DNA from: Devosia sp.
GTDB lineage: Bacteria; Pseudomonadota; Alphaproteobacteria; Rhizobiales; Devosiaceae
NCBI RefSeq assembly: GCF_017307495.1
Contig: NZ_JAFKHE010000012.1
Span: 62,001-126,000, forward strand
DNA: 64,000 bases
Reading direction: 5' to 3'
The translations under genes were made by a program, and so were the position numbers. Of the stretch, positions 28,569-40,531 are shown in pieces; position 1 is the first letter of the stretch; each line of letters opens with the position of its first letter. The notes below the pieces were generated by a model. It ran no database searches, was not told where the DNA came from, and worked only from the letters and a program-made list of their open reading frames with translations.

Positions 28569-30224
28569 TTACGACTGCATCGCCAGGCAGCTCATCTTTG
28601 CTTTCTTCATCTCGTTGCACACACCGGTCGCGTCCTCGCGACCACCGAAGCCGCTGAAGCGGGCGCGGAAGAACACCTGACCGTTCTTCTCGAAGCGCTC
28701 CACATACGAGCGGAAACTACCGAGGGCGCCGACCCTGGAAGACGCGTCGCTGATCAGCGAGTTCGCGCCGTTTTCCGTCGGCGAGGCGCCGATCTGGACG
28801 ACCCAGCCGCTCGCCTTGGCCGGTACCTCCTGCGCAGAGGCCTCGGCGACGGCGATGGGGGCCGGGACAGGCTGGTTCTCGACCGGCGCTGCCGCGGTAG
28901 CCGTGCTGCCCGACGTCATCAGGTCGATGGGCTGACCCTCATCGCCAATGCCGACTGGCGGGAGCAGGGGCGCCGAGGGGGCGGTCTGGCCAAGAGGAGC
29001 GGGAGCCGCGCCCAGCGAGAACGTGTCGCTGAGCCAGGCGCCGATCACGTCGAGCGGACGGTCCGGCTGCTGGGCCGCAACGGCGGTCGGCCTGGCGAGG
29101 GACTGGGCGGCCTGCACGGCTTCGTCGAAGCCGAGGTCGCCCGGGCGCGTGCTGGGCATCGGTGCCGTCGCACCGATGGATGCCACGGTGATGTCGTCCG
29201 GCTGCTGCGTGGCCTCGGCCGGCTGCAGCTGCGCGGTGACACTGACAGTGGTCGCCGCGGTGCGGAAGGTGGGGTAGGGCAGCGGCACGACGGGGGTCGG
29301 ATCAGCCGAGGCGACCATGACGGTCGCGCCCTTGCGGCCCGGCTGCGGGATGACGGCCACATCGAGATAGCCACCACTGCGGCTCTTGGGCAGGTAGGTC
29401 TTGACCAGCTCGCGCACCTTGGCATCGCGCGCGCCGCTGGAGTCGAAGCCAAAGCCGGCGACCACGATGTGGTGGCCATCGGCGCGGGCTGCCGTCAGCA
29501 GGTTGAACCCCGAGGCGTTGGTGTAGCCGGTCTTGATGCCGTCGACGCCGTTGGAGCCGAGCAGGCGGTTGTGGTTGCCGTAGGTGCGCTTGCCGTACGA
29601 GAACGCCTTGGTCTGGAAGTACTCGTAGTAGTCCGGGAAGTGCTGGTAGACGGCGACGCCGAGCAGTGCCTGGTCGCGAACGGTCGTCACCTGGCCCGGG
29701 TTGGGCAGGCCGGATGCGTTCTTGTAGGTCGTGTGCGCCATGCCGAGCGCGCGGGCCGTGGTGGTCATCCGCTGCGCGAAGGCGCTCTCGGAGCCGGAAA
29801 TGTTCTCCGCGATCACGCGGGCGATATCGTTGGCCGATATGGTGACGATCGCCTTGATGGCGTTCTCGACGCTGATGGTGGACCCGGCCTTGAGGCCGAG
29901 TTTCGTCGGGACCGCCGAGGCGGCGTACTTGGAGACCGTGAACTGGGTCTTCAGAGTGATGTTACCGGCCGCCAGCTCCTGGAACAGGATGTAGAGCGTC
30001 ATCACCTTGGTGACGGAGGCGGGATAACGCGCGGCGTCGGCCGAGCTCTCGTACAGCACCTTGCCGGACTTGGCGTCCACTACGATGCCGGCGAACTTGC
30101 GCGGAACGGAAGCCGCCGAGGCCTCGGAGACGATCGGAACAAGTAGCGAGACCGCGACCAGGAAGGCCGCGAGAATACGCGCAATATGGTCGCGCAAAAG
30201 GGGGAAATGCTTCGGCGAAAGCAC
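28569..30224 (-). CDS. D-alanyl-D-alanine carboxypeptidase (DacA/PBP5-like) with C-terminal SPOR domain
   Basis: A periplasmic serine carboxypeptidase that trims peptidoglycan pentapeptides. From GTG 30224 (GGAG ribosome-binding site six bases upstream) the 551 residues carry a signal peptide, SxxK with Ser70 and Lys73 (ASVTKVM), SAN near 130 and KTG near 215 (DGIKTGYT). A long Pro/Ala/Thr-rich linker (about 320-465) leads to a SPOR domain starting at GWVVQIGA near 475. A SPOR domain directs proteins to the division septum. A TTG four codons upstream (30236) is an alternative start. Confidence 0.93.
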   Translation of the reverse strand: MLSPKHFPLLRDHIARILAAFLVAVSLLVPIVSEASAASVPRKFAGIVVDAKSGKVLYESSADAARYPASVTKVMTLYILFQELAAGNITLKTQFTVSKYAASAVPTKLGLKAGSTISVENAIKAIVTISANDIARVIAENISGSESAFAQRMTTTARALGMAHTTYKNASGLPNPGQVTTVRDQALLGVAVYQHFPDYYEYFQTKAFSYGKRTYGNHNRLLGSNGVDGIKTGYTNASGFNLLTAARADGHHIVVAGFGFDSSGARDAKVRELVKTYLPKSRSGGYLDVAVIPQPGRKGATVMVASADPTPVVPLPYPTFRTAATTVSVTAQLQPAEATQQPDDITVASIGATAPMPSTRPGDLGFDEAVQAAQSLARPTAVAAQQPDRPLDVIGAWLSDTFSLGAAPAPLGQTAPSAPLLPPVGIGDEGQPIDLMTSGSTATAAAPVENQPVPAPIAVAEASAQEVPAKASGWVVQIGASPTENGANSLISDASSRVGALGSFRSYVERFEKNGQVFFRARFSGFGGREDATGVCNEMKKAKMSCLAMQS

Positions 30225-30479
30225 CCTGTACTCCAACTACACTCGGGCGTGAACTCGCCCGTACTCACACGCTTGGAGAAGCTGCGCGGATCGTCCCCAA
30301 ACCGGACCCGACACGCTCCCTGTCATCAGCCAGATTAGGGCGGTCGCCTTACCATTTCGCTAAAATGCAATTGATTGCGGGCACTTGGTTAAGAAGGGCG
30401 CTGCGGGGCCACCTGCTCCAAAGTTTAGGTACACGGCCACTTAACAAGCGAAGCGGTTAGCCTACATAATGGCGACACC

Positions 30480-30914
30480 ATGCTGCTTCGAACCGATCTC
30501 TCCCTGACCCGAGCCATGCGTGCCGCCATCGCCGTGGAGACCGCACCGACAGGTGCAGCCATGCCGCTTCGTGGTGCCGGAGACGAAGGCGAGGGTCGCC
30601 GCGGGAATGGTGCGGGCAAGCAAGATACAGCGACCATCACGAAGCCGAAGACTCGCAGCAAGCGGCCCAGCCTGTATCGGGTGTTGCTGCTGAACGACGA
30701 CTACACTCCGATGGAGTTCGTCGTCCTGGTCTTGCAGGACGTGTTCAACAAGACCCGCGAGGACGCCATGCGGATCATGCTCCACGTGCACAACCACGGC
30801 GTGGGCGAGTGTGGCATCTATCCGTTCGAAGTGGCCGAGACCAAGGTCACCCGGGTCATGGACGCGGCGCGCAAGAACCAGCACCCACTGCAGTGCGTGA
30901 TGGAAAAGCAATAG
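30480..30914 (+). CDS. clpS: ATP-dependent Clp protease adaptor ClpS
   Basis: ClpS delivers N-degron substrates to ClpAP. The conserved core is [17 protein letters not shown] near residue 65, with the N-end pocket residues NDD, then [22 protein letters not shown] near 98 and [11 protein letters not shown] at the end. From ATG 30480 there is an unusually long non-conserved leader of about 60 residues; ATG 30561 ([12 protein letters not shown]) has an AGGTG ribosome-binding site and gives a length closer to the family norm. clpA follows 10 bases downstream. Confidence 0.95.
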   Translation: MLLRTDLSLTRAMRAAIAVETAPTGAAMPLRGAGDEGEGRRGNGAGKQDTATITKPKTRSKRPSLYRVLLLNDDYTPMEFVVLVLQDVFNKTREDAMRIMLHVHNHGVGECGIYPFEVAETKVTRVMDAARKNQHPLQCVMEKQ

Positions 30915-30924
30915 GAACCGACAT

Positions 30925-33303
<2,379 letters not shown>

Positions 33304-33326
33304 GTTCCCATGCAGGGAAGTTAGGC

Positions 33327-33352
33327 AGGGGCCGGGAGCAATCCCGGCCCCT
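33327..33352. terminator. Hairpin between clpA and the SulP gene
   Basis: An 11-bp GC-rich stem (33327-33337 with 33342-33352) closed by a GCAA tetraloop stands between the convergent clpA and SulP genes. The T run after it is weak. Confidence 0.6.
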
Positions 33353-33363
33353 TGCTTTCGCGC

Positions 33364-35100
33364 TCAGGCTGGAACGGGGGGATTGCGCCTGGCCAGTTCC
33401 CGGTGGGCGGTCGCTATGGCCTCCTCGACATTGCGCTCGAACAGCACCTTGGGCGCAGCCACGCCATGTGAGGTCAGGGCCTTCCGGACCGCGGGCGTGG
33501 TCCCGGACACCAGAAGCAGCACGCCGTGGCGTCCGGCCGTTCGCGCCACCCCCTCGATGGTATTGGCGGCTGTCGAGTCGATGAACGGTACGGCCGAGAA
33601 ATCGATGACGAAGGCGCGATGCTGGTCTGCGATGCGATCGAGGATGCTGCCGACGGTGGCAGCGGCGCCGAAGAAGAAGGCGCCGGTGATGCGATAGACG
33701 GCGACGTCCGGATCGGTCGCTATCGCCGGATCGTAGGCGCGCCGGGCGGCCCCCGCATCGTCTGCCCGGTCCTCCGGAACGGGTGGTACGTGCGCCTCGA
33801 CATTGGCCGATTGGGCCATGCGATGGATGAACAACAGTGCGCCCAGCGCAAAGCCGACGACGATGCCCTCGGTGAGGCCGCGGAAGATCGTCAGCCCGAA
33901 AGTCGCGAGCAGGACGATGGCGTCGCCGATCGAGGTGCGGACCAGGATCGCGAAGGCCTGGCGTTCGGCCATGTTCCAGGCAACGACGACCAGGACGCCG
34001 GCGAGCGCCGCCAGCGGGATGTAGCTGGCAAGCGGCGCCGCCACGAGCATGAACAGCACGATGAAGACCGAGTGGAACATGCCGGCGAGGGGGCTGCGCG
34101 CCCCGGAGCGCACGTTCGTGGCCGTGCGGGCCACGGTGCCCGTCGCGCAGATGCCCCCGAACAGGGCCGAGCCGATATTGGCGATGCCTTGCGCGACGAG
34201 CTCCATGTTCGAGCGGTGGCGGCGGCCGGTCATGCCGTCGGCGACCATGGCGGAGAGGAGGGACTCGATCGCGCCAAGCAGGGCGAACGAGACGGCATCC
34301 GGCAGGACGGCCTGGATCTTTTCGATCGAGATGGGCGGCAGCGTCGGCACCGGCAGGGTGCTGGGGATGCCGCCGAAGCGCGTGCCGATCGTCTCCACCG
34401 GCAGGTTCAGCAATGCGGCGGCCAGCGAAGCGACCACCACGGCAATGAGGATGCCGGGCCAATGCGGCCGCCAGTAGCGGAGGCCAAGGATCACGCCGAT
34501 GCTGAGTGCAGCGATCGCCATGGCCGCGGGGTTCGCCGTGCCGATGGCGCCGGCCAGCACCGCGAGCTTGGGCAGGATGTCGGGGGGCTCGCCGCCGGCC
34601 GTCGTCAGTCCCAGCAGGTCGTGGATCTGGCCGACGAAGAGAATGATGGCGATGCCGGAGATGAACCCGACCGTCACGGGGTAGGGGATGAACTTGATGT
34701 AGCTGCCGAGCCGAAGCGCGCCCATGAGAAGCAGGATCAGGCCGGCCATGATGGTGGCCAGCATCAACCCGTCGAGGCCGTGTCGCGCGATGGTACCGGC
34801 GACGATGACGGTGAACGCCGCCGCCGGACCGCCGATCTGGAAGCGGCTGCCGCCGAGGGCGGAGATCAGGAAGCCGCCGATGGCGGCGGTGAAAAGGCCG
34901 CGCTCCGGTGCCGCACCAGAGGCGATGGCGATGGCCATGGAAAGCGGCAGGGCGACGATCGCCACTGTCAGTCCGGCAAGGACGTCGGCCCGCAGGTCGC
35001 GCAAGTGATAGCCCTCGCGCAGCACCGTGATCAGTTTGGGCGTGAACAAATCGGTCAACGCGGGCTGGCTGGTGCGGGAGCTCGAGGCGGTGTTGGCCAT
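33364..35100 (-). CDS. SulP family anion transporter with STAS domain
   Basis: A 578-residue SulP/SLC26-type inner-membrane transporter. About twelve hydrophobic segments follow the family signature region [21 protein letters not shown] at residues 37-57. The cytosolic STAS domain occupies roughly 465-560 (VYRITGAFFFGAAA, then FVIDFSAVPFIDSTAANTIE). SulP proteins carry sulfate, bicarbonate or dicarboxylates; no carbonic anhydrase or sulfate gene is adjacent, so the substrate is open. It lies 76 bases downstream of a small XRE-type gene on the same strand. Confidence 0.92.
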   Translation of the reverse strand: MANTASSSRTSQPALTDLFTPKLITVLREGYHLRDLRADVLAGLTVAIVALPLSMAIAIASGAAPERGLFTAAIGGFLISALGGSRFQIGGPAAAFTVIVAGTIARHGLDGLMLATIMAGLILLLMGALRLGSYIKFIPYPVTVGFISGIAIILFVGQIHDLLGLTTAGGEPPDILPKLAVLAGAIGTANPAAMAIAALSIGVILGLRYWRPHWPGILIAVVVASLAAALLNLPVETIGTRFGGIPSTLPVPTLPPISIEKIQAVLPDAVSFALLGAIESLLSAMVADGMTGRRHRSNMELVAQGIANIGSALFGGICATGTVARTATNVRSGARSPLAGMFHSVFIVLFMLVAAPLASYIPLAALAGVLVVVAWNMAERQAFAILVRTSIGDAIVLLATFGLTIFRGLTEGIVVGFALGALLFIHRMAQSANVEAHVPPVPEDRADDAGAARRAYDPAIATDPDVAVYRITGAFFFGAAATVGSILDRIADQHRAFVIDFSAVPFIDSTAANTIEGVARTAGRHGVLLLVSGTTPAVRKALTSHGVAAPKVLFERNVEEAIATAHRELARRNPPVPA

Positions 35101-35176
35101 TGGGGCGGGGCCCTTTCGCGAACGATGCAGCGATACTTCGATGGCGGGTCCGGGAACGCCCCGCAGTCGTCACTGG

Positions 35177-35437
35177 TCAGTCCCTTGGCATCGGTCGTCG
35201 GAGGCGCACGCCGCGACCGCCGGACTCGCTTCGGCCATTATCGCCGATGAGCTCGACGCCGGCCTCGTTCAGCGCCTCGATCACCCTGGTCAGGGTCTCG
35301 ACCACGCCGCGGACGGTGCCGTGGCTGGCTTCCATGCGCTGGATGGTGGGAAGGGATACGTGCGCCATCTCGGCCAGTGTCTTCTGGTCGATACCAAGCA
35401 GGGCGCGGGCGGCCCGCAATTGGGCAGCGGTCATCAT
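35177..35437 (-). CDS. Small XRE-type helix-turn-helix protein
   Basis: An 86-residue DNA-binding protein. The helix-turn-helix lies in residues 5-36: LRAARALLGIDQKTLAEMAH, then VSLPTIQRMEASHG as recognition helix. ATG 35437 or 35434 is the start; the longer reading frame upstream lacks support. It could regulate the SulP gene downstream. Such one-domain XRE proteins are common in alphaproteobacteria. Confidence 0.82.
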   Translation of the reverse strand: MMTAAQLRAARALLGIDQKTLAEMAHVSLPTIQRMEASHGTVRGVVETLTRVIEALNEAGVELIGDNGRSESGGRGVRLRRPMPRD

Positions 35438-35549
35438 CGGTGTTAACGCCTGGACGTGGAAGTCTAGCGCATGAAGTCGACGAACTGATGCCTTGCGCAT
35501 CAGGTGCTGCAAGTCCTAGCAGATTTGTCGGGCGGCGAGAAGCGGACCG

Positions 35550-36185
35550 TTAGCGGGGCGCGCGCACGACGTAGCCGACAAAGAAGAGCAGGTAGATTGC
35601 GCCGGGCACGATCAGGGCGCCCACCTGCCACTGCTTGTAGGCGAGGGCGCCGACGGCGGCGCCAAGCAGCAGCGCCAGCCAGACCAAGAGGTGCTGGATC
35701 CAGCGCCAGGGCGGTGCCTCACGCCGGACGGCGCGCGCCAGGTCCTGCCCGGCGGCGAACAGGGTACCGGTGACGAACGTAGCGCCGAGCCGGGCAGCGC
35801 CGGTTTGCGGAAGGACCGCGTTCTGCGCACCGGCGGCGGCCGCCAGGGCAAGCATCGCCTGCGCCGCCGAGAAGCCGTTTGCGTGCAGCGTGAGCGTTAC
35901 CAGCAGGCCGGCAATGACGACGGACAGCACCCCGATCCGACCACGGCGATTGCCAAGCGACGAGGCAAGGCTGCCCACGAAGCTGCCGATCACGAACATG
36001 ACCACGAGGCTCGCGGGGAGCAGCAGCGCCGGGCCCATATGCGCGAGGCCGGCGCCGAGCTGGGTGGTGTTGCCGCTCATGAACGACGTGTAGAAGCCGC
36101 CAAGCTCAATGAAGCCGACGACGTCGATCATGCCGGCCGCCGCAGTCAGGACGAGGCCGAGGGAAAGATGGGATGCGGGGGTCAC
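35550..36185 (-). CDS. YoaK family (DUF1275) membrane protein
   Basis: A 211-residue integral membrane protein with six hydrophobic segments and the DUF1275 motif FYTSFMSGNTTQLGAGLA near residue 32, followed by AQNAVL near 121. Its function is unknown; a transporter or stress role has been suggested for the family. The GTG start overlaps the HIT gene stop by four bases (GTGA). It is the last of a three-gene operon. Confidence 0.87.
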   Translation of the reverse strand: MTPASHLSLGLVLTAAAGMIDVVGFIELGGFYTSFMSGNTTQLGAGLAHMGPALLLPASLVVMFVIGSFVGSLASSLGNRRGRIGVLSVVIAGLLVTLTLHANGFSAAQAMLALAAAAGAQNAVLPQTGAARLGATFVTGTLFAAGQDLARAVRREAPPWRWIQHLLVWLALLLGAAVGALAYKQWQVGALIVPGAIYLLFFVGYVVRAPR

Positions 36186-36607
36186 GTCAGGTGAGCGGCG
36201 ATTGCCTTGGCCTGTGCGGCAAGTTCGGTGTCATCGGCCTTGCCACTCTCGCCGTGGCGGCCGATCGGGACGCCTTCGTAGACGGGGATCACGTGGAAAT
36301 GCAGGTGGAACACGGATTGGCCGGCAGGCGCCTCGTTGAACTGCACGATGCGAATGCCATCGGGACCCAGCGCTTGCTGGGCAGCCCGGGCCACTCGCTG
36401 AACCTGCAGCACCGCGCGGGCCAGGACGCCCGGATCGGCATCGAGAAGGTTGCGGGATTCGGCCTTGGGGATGACGAGGACATGGCCACTGGACTGCGGG
36501 AAGATGTCCATCATCACGAAGACGTCGGCATCCTCGTACACCTTGTGCGAGGGAATCTCGCCCCGGATGATCTTGCCAAAGATATTGTTGCGGTCGTAGG
36601 CGGTCAC
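36182..36607 (-). CDS. HIT family nucleotide-binding protein
   Basis: A 141-residue HIT-domain hydrolase. The histidine triad reads FHLHFHVIP (residues 103-111), with the upstream IVQFNEAPAGQSVFH. Family members hydrolyse nucleoside phosphoramidates or dinucleotides. The GTG start overlaps the glycosyltransferase stop by four bases. Confidence 0.93.
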   Translation of the reverse strand: MTAYDRNNIFGKIIRGEIPSHKVYEDADVFVMMDIFPQSSGHVLVIPKAESRNLLDADPGVLARAVLQVQRVARAAQQALGPDGIRIVQFNEAPAGQSVFHLHFHVIPVYEGVPIGRHGESGKADDTELAAQAKAIAAHLT

Positions 36608-37932
36608 GAAGCGGCTCCCATCGCCTTGTCCTGCGAATAGTGATTGCCCGGGTAGCTCTCGATCGTCTCCTCGACGATGTCGGCCGCCAGCCCGGTTCCG
36701 TCCTCAAGCACCAGGCGTTCGCTGAGTTCCCGCGCCGCGGTCTCGAATGACGGGTCGGTCGACAACTCGTCGAGAGCCGAGGCAAGGATGCTGGGAGTGA
36801 GCTTCCTCAGCTTCACCGGCGCGGGACCGCAGCCCAGCTCATAGACGCGCCGGCCCCAGTAGGGCTGGTCGAAGAAGTGCGGCACCACGAATGTGGGTTT
36901 GCCCGCGTAGAGGCCGGCATAGGTCGTGCCAGCTCCGCCGTGGTGGACCACGGCCTTCATAAGCGGGAATAGCTTGGTGTGCGGTGCCTTGTCGATCGTA
37001 TAGACGGTGTCGGGCAGGTCTTCGGCCCGGATCCCGCCCCAGCCCTTGCCGACCACGGCACGGCCGCCCCATTCCCGCAGCGCCCGGGTGACGATCTCGG
37101 TGTTGCGCTGGGCGCCCCAGGGCATGGAGCCAAAGCCGAGATAGATCGGCGCTTCGCCGGCATCGAGGAACTTGCGGAACGAGGCATCCGGCTGCCAGCC
37201 GGTGATGTCGTCAAGCCGCCAGAAGCCGGTCACGACGGTCGTCTCGGGCCAATCGCCGGGCGGCGGGGAGATGACGCGCGAATAGGCATGCAGCGCCGGG
37301 ATCGGTTCGCCCCGAGCGTTCTTGGCAAAGCCGGAGCGCTTGCGGCTGCGCAACCCGAGCAGCCTGGCGCGCATGCGATCACGCGGGAAATCGTAGTAGC
37401 TCTGGTGCGCTGCCTGGACGACGTAGCTCAGGCGGTTGAACAGCGGGTCGAGGCTGATGCGGTTGAACAGCGGTTCGGGCGCCGGGCCGTCATAGCCGAA
37501 ATAGGGGAACTCGCCGGTCGGATTGATCGGCTGGAAGGCTGTCATGATCGCCGGGATATCGAGCGCCTCGGCGACGTCGACGGCGAAATTGGTAGTCTGG
37601 TGGAAGATGATGCAGTCGACATCCTGCGCAATGGCCCACAGGTGCCGACAGGCCTCCTTCATGATCTTCTGCCCGTCGCGCAACAGCTTGGGGGCATAGA
37701 GGAGCGAGTTCTTCGACATGACGAGGTCGAACTGGCTCTGCCGCATGAACGCCTGGATATCGCTGCCCAGCGTTGCGAACTCGACGCCATAGCTCCGGAC
37801 GAAGCCCTCGAAGTCGCTGGTGGCGCACAGGACGACGGAGTGGCCGCGCTTCATGAGCGCGAGGGCAAGCGCGACGAAGGGCTGGACGTCACCCATCGTT
37901 CCGATCGCGGCGATTGCGATGCGCTTGCTCAT
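36604..37932 (-). CDS. UDP-glycosyltransferase (GT1/GT28, sterol or lipid glucosyltransferase-like)
   Basis: A 442-residue GT-B fold enzyme. The N-terminal domain begins KRIAIAAIGTMGDVQPFVALALAL, the GT28 opening, and the C-terminal donor domain has YLGFGSMPWGA near residue 267 and the PSPG-like HHGGAGTTYAGLYAGKPTFVVPHFFDQPYWG near 337-367. The layout resembles sterol 3-beta-glucosyltransferases and rhamnolipid-type RhlB enzymes; the acceptor is not known, a membrane lipid being plausible. It is first in the operon with HIT and YoaK proteins. Confidence 0.88.
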   Translation of the reverse strand: MSKRIAIAAIGTMGDVQPFVALALALMKRGHSVVLCATSDFEGFVRSYGVEFATLGSDIQAFMRQSQFDLVMSKNSLLYAPKLLRDGQKIMKEACRHLWAIAQDVDCIIFHQTTNFAVDVAEALDIPAIMTAFQPINPTGEFPYFGYDGPAPEPLFNRISLDPLFNRLSYVVQAAHQSYYDFPRDRMRARLLGLRSRKRSGFAKNARGEPIPALHAYSRVISPPPGDWPETTVVTGFWRLDDITGWQPDASFRKFLDAGEAPIYLGFGSMPWGAQRNTEIVTRALREWGGRAVVGKGWGGIRAEDLPDTVYTIDKAPHTKLFPLMKAVVHHGGAGTTYAGLYAGKPTFVVPHFFDQPYWGRRVYELGCGPAPVKLRKLTPSILASALDELSTDPSFETAARELSERLVLEDGTGLAADIVEETIESYPGNHYSQDKAMGAAS

Positions 37933-38068
37933 TCAGTCCCCGTGGTCTTGGCGCGGCACTCCATCGACCGGGAGTGTGGCCCCGCTGAGGCGGAAAATAC
38001 TGCGATGGACGGCGTCTCGTCCAGACAATGGACTTGGAACCACAGCCAAAGCGGGCTTGCAACAGATG

Positions 38069-39235
38069 TTACGGCCGCTCCCCATGTCTGAAGGGGGTAT
38101 AGCGATCGAGTTGTTCCTGTTCACGGGCGACCGACGCGCGTTCCTGGGCGACGAACCGGGCCACCGCGTCGCGCAGGCCGGGATGGCCAATCCAATGGAC
38201 GGAGCGGGTCGTGGCCGGGGCATAGCCGCGCGCCAGCTTGTGCTCGCCCTGCGCGCCGGCTTCGACCACCGCCAGCTTGCGGGCAATCGCGTAGTCGATG
38301 GCCTGGTAGTAGCAGAGCTCGAAGTGGAGGAACGGCACGTTGCGGGTCGCGCCCCAGTAGCGGCCATAGAGGCGGTCGTGGCCGACAAGGCTCATGGTGC
38401 CGGCAATCGGCTCGCTGCCGTCGTAGGCGAACATAAGCAGCACCCGGTCGGCCATGGCCTCCGAGAGCAGGGAGAAGAAGCGACGGTTGAGGTAGGGTCG
38501 GCCCCACTTGCGGTTGCCCGTGTCCTGGTAGAACTCGAAGAAATGGTCCCAGGCGTCCTCGGTCAGGTCGGATCCCGTCAGCCACCTCACCGTGAGCCCA
38601 TCGGCGCCGAGAGCATCGCGTCGCTCGCGGCGGGTAACCTTGCGGTGACGGGACGACAGCGTCTCGAGGAAGTCGTCGAAGCTCGAGAAGCCCTCGTTGT
38701 GCCAGTGGTACTGCGTGTCGTGGCGAAGCAGCCAGCCGGACGCGCGGGCCAGCTCCGCTTCTTCCTCGCTGACGAAGGTCGCGTGGATCGAGGAGATGTT
38801 GTTGCGGGTCGCCAGAGTCTCGGCCGTGCGGATCAGCGTGGCCCGATGTGCATCGTCGCGAGCGAGGAAGCGCGGCCCGGTGACCGGAGTGAACGGCACC
38901 GAGCATTGCAGCTTTGGGTAATAATCCCCGCCGGCGCGCTGGAAGGCATCGGCCCAGCCGTGGTCGAAGACATACTCGCCCTGCGAATGCGACTTGAGGT
39001 AGAGCGGCATTGCGCCGACGGGCTCTCCCGCGGACCCGCTGAGCAGCAGGTGCTGCGGCTGCCAGCCGGTGCGATGGCTGGCCGAACCGGATTGCTCGAG
39101 GGCCAGGAAGAAGGCGTGGTCGAGGAAGGGGTTGTCGACCACCCCGTCATGGTTCGGCGCCAGCCCGTTCCACACTGCCGCGGGAATCTCCGCGATCGAG
39201 CTGACGACGCTGGCGCTGAGCGGGGTGTCAGGCAC
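38069..39235 (-). CDS. COG3146/DUF482 GNAT-like acyltransferase
   Basis: A 388-residue protein of the DUF482 family (COG3146), a FemAB-like or GNAT-fold group. Typical features are WNGLAPNHDGVVDNPFLDHAFF near residue 22, a central ISSIHATFVSEEE, and RLYGRYWGATRNVPFLHFELCYYQAIDYAI near 310. The family is annotated as putative peptidoglycan or lipid acyltransferase, without biochemical proof. The GTG start overlaps the GDPD gene by eight bases. Confidence 0.8.
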   Translation of the reverse strand: MPDTPLSASVVSSIAEIPAAVWNGLAPNHDGVVDNPFLDHAFFLALEQSGSASHRTGWQPQHLLLSGSAGEPVGAMPLYLKSHSQGEYVFDHGWADAFQRAGGDYYPKLQCSVPFTPVTGPRFLARDDAHRATLIRTAETLATRNNISSIHATFVSEEEAELARASGWLLRHDTQYHWHNEGFSSFDDFLETLSSRHRKVTRRERRDALGADGLTVRWLTGSDLTEDAWDHFFEFYQDTGNRKWGRPYLNRRFFSLLSEAMADRVLLMFAYDGSEPIAGTMSLVGHDRLYGRYWGATRNVPFLHFELCYYQAIDYAIARKLAVVEAGAQGEHKLARGYAPATTRSVHWIGHPGLRDAVARFVAQERASVAREQEQLDRYTPFRHGERP

Positions 39236-39989
39236 TTGGTGGTTCGAACCCTTCGAACACGATCTGGTCGGCCTTGCCGATGACCGCCATGGCGGCAGCC
39301 GGCGTCTTGATCGTCCAGGTCGTCACCGGCACACCCAGGGCCCGAAACAGCCGGACGGCGGGGAGGCCCAAGGACTTGTCCCTGCACGAGATGAAGTCGA
39401 AGCGCGTGATCGGGTAGTGCAGGAGGTGGCGCAGCACGACCCTTTGGAAGCCCGACAGGTTCTGGTCCCATTCCGGCTCGTCGTAGGCGTAGGTGACGAT
39501 GCCGAGCGGCATGGTTGCACCTCGCTTGCGCACCTCGACAAGCAGGTTCGGATCGAAGGACTCGATCGTCACGGGCCCGCGATAGCCCTTGAGGGCGTCC
39601 ATCACGGTCTGCGCCAGCACCTCGGTAGCGGCCCGGTTGGGCTGCTGCTTGAGTTCGATCTGGAGCAGGGTGCGCCCGGCCACCTGGGCGAGGAACTCGG
39701 TGAAACGCTGCGGCGTATCACCCGCTGCGCTGCCGAGCAGCGTGAAGCTTGCCAACTCCGCCATCGTTCGCGCGCCGACCGGGCCCGCGACGCCCGTGAG
39801 ACGGTCGAGATCGTCGTCGTGGAAGATCATCGGGATGCCGTCGCGGCTAAGCTGGACATCGCACTCGATGGCATAGCCCTTCTCGATCGCCGCGGCGAAG
39901 GCACTGGCTGTGTTCTCGATGATCCCGCGCCCGCTATCATGCAGGCCGCGGTGGGCAATCGGGCGATCGAAATTAGGTTTGGCGCACAT
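39228..39989 (-). CDS. Glycerophosphodiester phosphodiesterase
   Basis: A 253-residue GDPD that hydrolyses glycerophosphodiesters to glycerol-3-phosphate and alcohol. The catalytic AHRG is at residues 12-15 (PIAHRGLHD), with ENTASAFAAAIEKGYAIECDVQLSRDG near 25 giving the metal-binding E-D pair, and MIFHDDDLDRLTG with His near 57. No signal peptide is seen, so it is cytosolic. It lies 77 bases downstream of the RidA gene and overlaps the next gene. Confidence 0.92.
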   Translation of the reverse strand: MCAKPNFDRPIAHRGLHDSGRGIIENTASAFAAAIEKGYAIECDVQLSRDGIPMIFHDDDLDRLTGVAGPVGARTMAELASFTLLGSAAGDTPQRFTEFLAQVAGRTLLQIELKQQPNRAATEVLAQTVMDALKGYRGPVTIESFDPNLLVEVRKRGATMPLGIVTYAYDEPEWDQNLSGFQRVVLRHLLHYPITRFDFISCRDKSLGLPAVRLFRALGVPVTTWTIKTPAAAMAVIGKADQIVFEGFEPPSA

Positions 39990-40066
39990 TGGTCAAGCCG
40001 TCATATGGGGTTGCGAGCGGGCGGCCGCTAGCACCCCCGCATGACAGTTTCGCGTCTCTGCCCGTC

Positions 40067-40531
40067 TCAGTCCTCGACTTCGACGATGCCTTCGACCTCG
40101 ACGGCAGCGCCGAGGGGCAGAGCGGCCATGCCGATGGCGGAACGAGAGTGCTTGCCCTTCTCGCCAAGGACGCCGACGATGAGGTTGGACGCGCCGTTGG
40201 CAACGAGGTGGTGCTCGGCGAAGTCAGGAGTGGAATTCACGAACACGGTGAGCTTGAGCACGCGCTTGACCTTGGCGAGGTCGATCCCGGCGCTGTGCAC
40301 GACCTGGCTGAGGAAGTTCACCGCTGCGAGTTCGGCGGCGTTGCCGCCCTGCACGACATTCATCGTGTCGCCCAGCTTGCCCTCGGCCACGCCGTTGGCG
40401 TCCGAGGAGATCTGGCCCGACACGTAGATGATGTTACCGGTCCGCGTCACGGGGATATAGGTCGCAACCGGCGCCTTCGGCATTGGCAGCTCGTAGCCGT
40501 ACTCGCGGAGCTTATCGAGGGGGCTGGTCAT
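40067..40531 (-). CDS. RidA family protein
   Basis: A 154-residue RidA/YjgF-type protein; canonical members deaminate reactive enamines and imines. The core reads [23 protein letters not shown] and [19 protein letters not shown] around residues 33-115. The arginine that defines true RidA near the C-terminus (xRx before Pro) is not clearly present: the end is [22 protein letters not shown] with Arg absent in that strand. It therefore probably belongs to another Rid subgroup. It overlaps the dinB 3' end by 20 bases. Confidence 0.85.
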   Translation of the reverse strand: MTSPLDKLREYGYELPMPKAPVATYIPVTRTGNIIYVSGQISSDANGVAEGKLGDTMNVVQGGNAAELAAVNFLSQVVHSAGIDLAKVKRVLKLTVFVNSTPDFAEHHLVANGASNLIVGVLGEKGKHSRSAIGMAALPLGAAVEVEGIVEVED

